Assembly: GCF_016801865.2 (NCBI RefSeq)
Contig: NC_068938.1
Span: forward strand, 34,579,759-34,643,758
DNA from: Culex pipiens pallens
Taxonomy: Eukaryota; Arthropoda; Insecta; Diptera; Culicidae
Direction of reading: 5' to 3'
DNA: 64,000 bases
Part shown: piece by piece, positions 63,244 to 64,000 of the stretch
How positions within the stretch are numbered: the stretch's first letter is position 1
Layout of the letters: every line of letters starts with the position of its first letter
Notes under the pieces: model-generated
Seen by the model: only the letters and a program-made list of their open reading frames with translations
What the model was told of the DNA's origin: nothing
Database searches by the model: none
Program-made: the position numbers and the translations under genes

Positions 63244-64000
63244 AACCTCATTAGATAAATGCAATATGAAATGTGATTGTTTAAGACAAATGTTTGTTTT
63301 TACCAACTTTTTGAGGTTCAAGTTATTTCATCAATTTGAAATTTTGTTCCCAACAGCAAAATAAAAACTGCAACAAGTTCATCCTCACGTCAAACTCTCA
63401 AAAAAAAATACACTCGGTTATCGCCAAACCACGTAACGCGACCAGCAAAGCCAACCAACCTCCTCCGACACACACAAGTTTGAGGTTATGTTCACAGCGA
63501 GCGTCAAAAATGGAGTACGTCTGTGCAACGAGCAATCATCCAAGTAGGCAAGGAGGTAGTAACAGTACAACACACTCCGACGACGACGATCGCGTGGACT
63601 ACTCTCGGGCGAGGAACAACAAAAAGACGAAGAAGAGCCTCGAAACTCCGTCCTTCGAGGAGCGGGCACGTTGGCCATGACTACGGTATTTGTGTGTGTC
63701 GGGGAAGCTAACATTTTATGCAATCGCAGCAGGCGAGAAATTTTAGTAGATTTGGGAAAGATTCCAGGCAGGGGACAATTCTACGAACAAACACACACAC
63801 ACTCACCGAGAAGTGATTTGTTACAAAACGACGTAATAAGGAGTATTGAACTCTCACTTTTAGCTGCTCAATCTTTCGAGTGGCAAAGCGCTTGAAGTGT
63901 TAAAAATTTCTAAACTTTGCAACTTCTTTTCCTTTTTTTCCGTCTTCGTCGTCACCGCCGCCTGCTTCGTTTTCTTCGTCGCACCGCGAGCTTCCTCTTT
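63244..64000. other. Right end of window, unassigned
   Basis: 63330-63900 has mixed composition, with frames of about 60-114 codons on both strands and no recognised domain. 63930-64000 is a T/C-rich GTCGTC-type run cut by the window edge, possibly the leader of a neighbouring gene. Confidence 0.3.

Overview
This is nuclear DNA of a dipteran insect. It is most likely a culicine mosquito of the Culex type. The host genes have GT-AG introns, the background is very AT-rich, and most of the window is transposable-element debris of the kind seen in culicine genomes. The species call is inference: no rRNA or mitochondrial marker is present.

Layout. 1-33 kb has no host gene that I can support. It is a patchwork of MITEs, fold-back elements, tRNA-headed SINEs and relics, separated by unique islands of unknown role. 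33.16-34.97 kb (+) is a compact gene for a four-pass MARVEL-domain membrane protein with a non-coding first exon. 35-38.1 kb is again transposons, ending in a roughly 77-copy TTTTAAG array abutting a MITE. 38.81-40.43 kb (-) is a three-exon TCAIM-like mitochondrial protein gene whose first coding exon is only 23 nt. 42.195-46.510 kb (+) is an apparently complete Jockey-clade LINE with two intact ORFs and a perfect 13-bp target duplication. 50.19-60.57 kb (-) is me31B, the DDX6-type DEAD-box RNA helicase. Its last coding exon is split from the rest by an 8.7-kb intron packed with mobile elements. 60.6-64 kb is upstream DNA with a Tc1-like transposase relic.

The three host genes share no evident pathway. 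Me31B acts in cytoplasmic mRNA repression, TCAIM in mitochondria and the MARVEL protein in membranes, so their proximity looks incidental.

The most informative structures are nested insertions that can be dated relative to each other. At 29.1-32.4 kb two apparently identical 691-bp elements sit 91 bp apart in opposite orientation. Each has its own 8-bp duplication. Both lie inside an older element that has its own 8-bp duplication, which in turn probably lies inside a still older MITE. A second copy of the middle element at 36.0-37.2 kb serves as the empty site for both 691-bp insertions, and the 29.3-kb copy in turn gives the empty site of a 174-bp MITE. A diverged inverted copy of the LINE target at 50.4 kb likewise confirms the LINE boundaries. 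All coordinates and splice sites were read by eye; no search or alignment program was run.
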